Below, piece after piece: positions 39,062 to 41,415 of a DNA stretch of 41,415 nt. The position numbers and the translations under genes were made by a program. The DNA comes from Nitrosomonas sp. (GTDB lineage: Bacteria; Pseudomonadota; Gammaproteobacteria; Burkholderiales; Nitrosomonadaceae): assembly GCA_023257295.1 (NCBI GenBank), contig JALRCN010000128.1, positions 1-41,415 on the forward strand, in the 5' to 3' direction. The notes under the pieces were generated by a model. That model was not told the origin of the DNA. It did not search any database and saw nothing but the letters and a program-made list of their open reading frames with translations. Position 1 is the stretch's first letter; each line of letters opens with the position of its first letter.

Positions 39062-41415
39062 ATGTTTCAGCACATCCGAGCGATTGCCGGTTCTGTCCAT
39101 AGAATCTGTTTCGCTGCTTTAATCGGGCTAAGTGCCTCTTTTCTGCCTGCACTCAGCTTGGCGGAATCGGGCGATACAACGGTAAAAGCAATGATCTCGA
39201 AGCGATCCTACGATATTCCTGCGGGCACACTGCACGATGCGCTGGTTCTGCTTGCCGAGCAATCCGGTGTTAAGCTGGCATTCGATCCGGGGTTTCTGCA
39301 AGGCAAAATCACCTTTGGTTTGACCGGAGATTTTGAATTTAAAGCAGCGCTCGAGCAGTTATTGGAAAACTCCGGGTTGCAGGTAACCGAACAGGCGGGG
39401 GGGTATGCAATTGTTGCTGCATCAGCTGCGGCAACGGAATCGGTGGTTACATTACCCTCGATCCAAGTTACCGCAGTGACTGCCAATCGCTACGCGGCTG
39501 TCAGTACTAGCACGGCGACCAAAACCAATACGCTGCTGCGCGATGTGCCGCAATCTATTACGGTGATTACCGACGATTTAATCAAAGATCAATCGATTCG
39601 CAGTCTCGGCGATGCCGTGCGCTATGTGCCGGGCGTGGGGGTTTCGCAAGGCGAAGGTAATCGCGATGCACTGGTGTTTCGTGGCAATCGTTCGACCGGA
39701 GATTTTTTCGTCGATGGTATCCGCGATGACGTCGAATATTACCGTGATCTTTATAACATCGAGCGTGTGGAAGTGCTGAAAGGAGCCAACGGCATGATTT
39801 TTGGCCGTGGTGGCTCGGGTGGCGTGATCAATCGCGTTACCAAGGAGGCCAATTGGAATCCGGTTCGCGAGTTTTCCTTTCAAGGAGGCTCGTTCAATCA
39901 AAAGCGAATGACTGCCGATGTGGGTTACGTGATCAACGATAAAGCGGCATTGCGATTGAATGCGATGTACGAGGATGCGGGCAGTTTTCGTGATGGCGTG
40001 AACATGGAACGACTGGGCATTTCACCCACGGTCACGATCAAACCGACGACGCGTACCAAGATCGTTGCCAACATGGAGCGGTTTCACGATGATCGTACTG
40101 CAGACCGGGGTATTACTTCGGTATTGGGCACCGCCGGACAGATCACCGGGCCTGTCGATGTATCGCGCTCCCAGTTTTTCGGCGACCCACGGCGCAGCAA
40201 CGCCAATGTCGATGTATTGGCGTTCAATTCCTTTATCGAGCATAAGTTTGAATCCGGCGTTACGTTGCAAAATCGTACTAACTTCACCACGTACGATAAG
40301 TTCTATCAGAACGTATTTGCCAACGGCGGCTTGAATCTCAACAGCGGATTGCTATCGCTCGGGGCGTACAACAACACGACTTCACGCGAGAACGTATTTA
40401 ACCAGACCAACTTGCTGTATTCGCTAAATACCGGTCCGTTTTTGCACACGTTGATGGCCGGTATCGAAGTCGGTCGTCAGGAAACGCACAATCGGCGTGA
40501 AGCCGGCTTGTTTAACAATGACCAGTCGCGCACCAATCTGTTTGTGCCGCTCTTCAATCCGCTGACAAATGTACCGATTACATTTAGGACTCGGGATTCC
40601 GGCGGGGATTTGGACGCGCTGAATCGCAGCATAGTCAATGTCACGTCGCTCTACATTCAGGACCAGATTGAAATCGTTCCGCAACTTCAAGCCATCGTTG
40701 GCGTACGTTACGATATGTTCGAGGTGGATTTTCAGCAAAAAAACGGCCCGCGAGATCATCTGAAGACGCGGGACGATTTGATCGCGCCTCGTTTTGGTTT
40801 GATCTATAAGCCGATTGAGCCGGTTTCGTTTTATGCCAGTTACAGCCAGGCTTATGTACCCCGCGCCGGTGATCAGTTGACGGCATTGAACGTCACGGTT
40901 GAGACATTGAAGCCGGAGAAATTCACCACCCTGGAAACTGGCGTTAAATGGGATATTCGTCCTGATTTGGCGTTTACCGCAGCGGTATATCAATTGGATC
41001 GCACCAATGTTATTAATTCCGTGATCGGCGGGCAGACCTTTTTAACCAAAGGACAGCGTACCGAAGGGGTTGAAGTCAGTCTTGCCGGGCAATTGACGTC
41101 AAACTGGAGTGTGATGGGCGGCTATGCCTATCAAGTGGGCGAAATCACCAGCGATATTATGGGAATTGCCAAGAAAGGCGCATCGGTCTCCGAACTTCCG
41201 CGCAATACTTTCTCAGTATGGAGTCGTTACGACATAACGCCAAAAATTGGTGCAGCCGTCGGTGTAATATACCGCGATGCGATGTACGCTTCGTTAACCA
41301 ATCGCGTGCGTTTGCCTGATTTTGTGCGCGTCGATGCGGCGCTTTTTGCACAATTCACCAAGAATTTCCGTGGACAGCTCAATATCGAAAATTTATTCGA
41401 TACCAAGTATTTCGC
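39062..41415 (+). CDS. TonB-dependent siderophore receptor with STN domain (partial, C-terminus beyond window)
   Basis: Outer-membrane receptor importing a ferric siderophore. The frame stays open from ATG 39062 to the right edge (784 complete codons). Residues 1-35 are a signal peptide ending LSLA. An STN domain (about 48-118, RSYDIPAGTLHDALVLLAEQ) follows. The plug domain has DVPQSITVITDDLIKDQ, DGIRDDVEYYRDLYNIERVE and IFGRGGSGGVINRVTK. The remainder is barrel, reaching NIENLFDTKYF near the usual C-terminal region. The plug resembles catecholate receptors of the Fiu type; the ligand is unknown. No Shine-Dalgarno sequence is visible. Expression from the Fur-controlled bfd promoter is likely. 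Confidence 0.93.
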   Translation, partial: MFQHIRAIAGSVHRICFAALIGLSASFLPALSLAESGDTTVKAMISKRSYDIPAGTLHDALVLLAEQSGVKLAFDPGFLQGKITFGLTGDFEFKAALEQLLENSGLQVTEQAGGYAIVAASAAATESVVTLPSIQVTAVTANRYAAVSTSTATKTNTLLRDVPQSITVITDDLIKDQSIRSLGDAVRYVPGVGVSQGEGNRDALVFRGNRSTGDFFVDGIRDDVEYYRDLYNIERVEVLKGANGMIFGRGGSGGVINRVTKEANWNPVREFSFQGGSFNQKRMTADVGYVINDKAALRLNAMYEDAGSFRDGVNMERLGISPTVTIKPTTRTKIVANMERFHDDRTADRGITSVLGTAGQITGPVDVSRSQFFGDPRRSNANVDVLAFNSFIEHKFESGVTLQNRTNFTTYDKFYQNVFANGGLNLNSGLLSLGAYNNTTSRENVFNQTNLLYSLNTGPFLHTLMAGIEVGRQETHNRREAGLFNNDQSRTNLFVPLFNPLTNVPITFRTRDSGGDLDALNRSIVNVTSLYIQDQIEIVPQLQAIVGVRYDMFEVDFQQKNGPRDHLKTRDDLIAPRFGLIYKPIEPVSFYASYSQAYVPRAGDQLTALNVTVETLKPEKFTTLETGVKWDIRPDLAFTAAVYQLDRTNVINSVIGGQTFLTKGQRTEGVEVSLAGQLTSNWSVMGGYAYQVGEITSDIMGIAKKGASVSELPRNTFSVWSRYDITPKIGAAVGVIYRDAMYASLTNRVRLPDFVRVDAALFAQFTKNFRGQLNIENLFDTKYF

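Overview
The window looks like a betaproteobacterial chromosome segment, most likely from a Nitrosomonas-like (Nitrosomonadaceae) organism. This rests on gene order (gyrA-serC-serA-pheA; str, S10, spc and alpha ribosomal clusters run together; birA-coaX), on a betaproteobacterial-type L3 signature, and on overall protein character. The genus is inference, because no database search was possible. No prophage, insertion sequence, CRISPR array, rRNA or tRNA gene was recognised. Apart from one 331-base gap (36980-37310), coding is dense.

Layout. (1) 1-5595, minus strand: gyrA, serC, serA and the start of pheA (cut by the window edge), covering DNA gyrase plus serine and phenylalanine synthesis. 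(2) 5876-9777, plus strand: argD, argF, argG, then yajQ. (3) 10028-28268, plus strand: one almost unbroken ribosomal superoperon, rpsL-rpsG-fusA-tuf-rpsJ-rplC-rplD-rplW-rplB-rpsS-rplV-rpsC-rplP-rpmC-rpsQ-rplN-rplX-rplE-rpsN-rpsH-rplF-rplR-rpsE-rpmD-rplO-secY-infA-rpmJ-rpsM-rpsK-rpsD-rpoA-rplQ. A near-consensus promoter and a hairpin leader precede it. (4) 28309-31869, plus strand: birA (broken by an apparent -1 frameshift at a run of nine A), coaX, engB, hemB. (5) 31927-35189, minus strand: metG, a small NTF2-like protein, and a YggS-family PLP protein. (6) 35302-36979, plus strand: the Fe-S carrier Mrp/ApbC and dCTP deaminase. (7) 37139-38540: a promoter, a 21-codon leader ORF with a strong ribosome binding site, a fold-III ornithine decarboxylase-like gene and a terminator. 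(8) 38628-41415: a promoter overlapping a Fur-like box, bfd, and an STN-domain TonB-dependent siderophore receptor cut by the right edge.

Functionally, most of the window is housekeeping: translation, protein export, transcription, amino-acid and cofactor synthesis. The less ordinary parts are the birA slippage site, the small leader ORF in front of the polyamine gene, the iron-controlled right end, the zinc-type S4, and the contrast between AGA/ATA-rich ribosomal-protein genes and the CGC/ATC-rich tuf gene among them.
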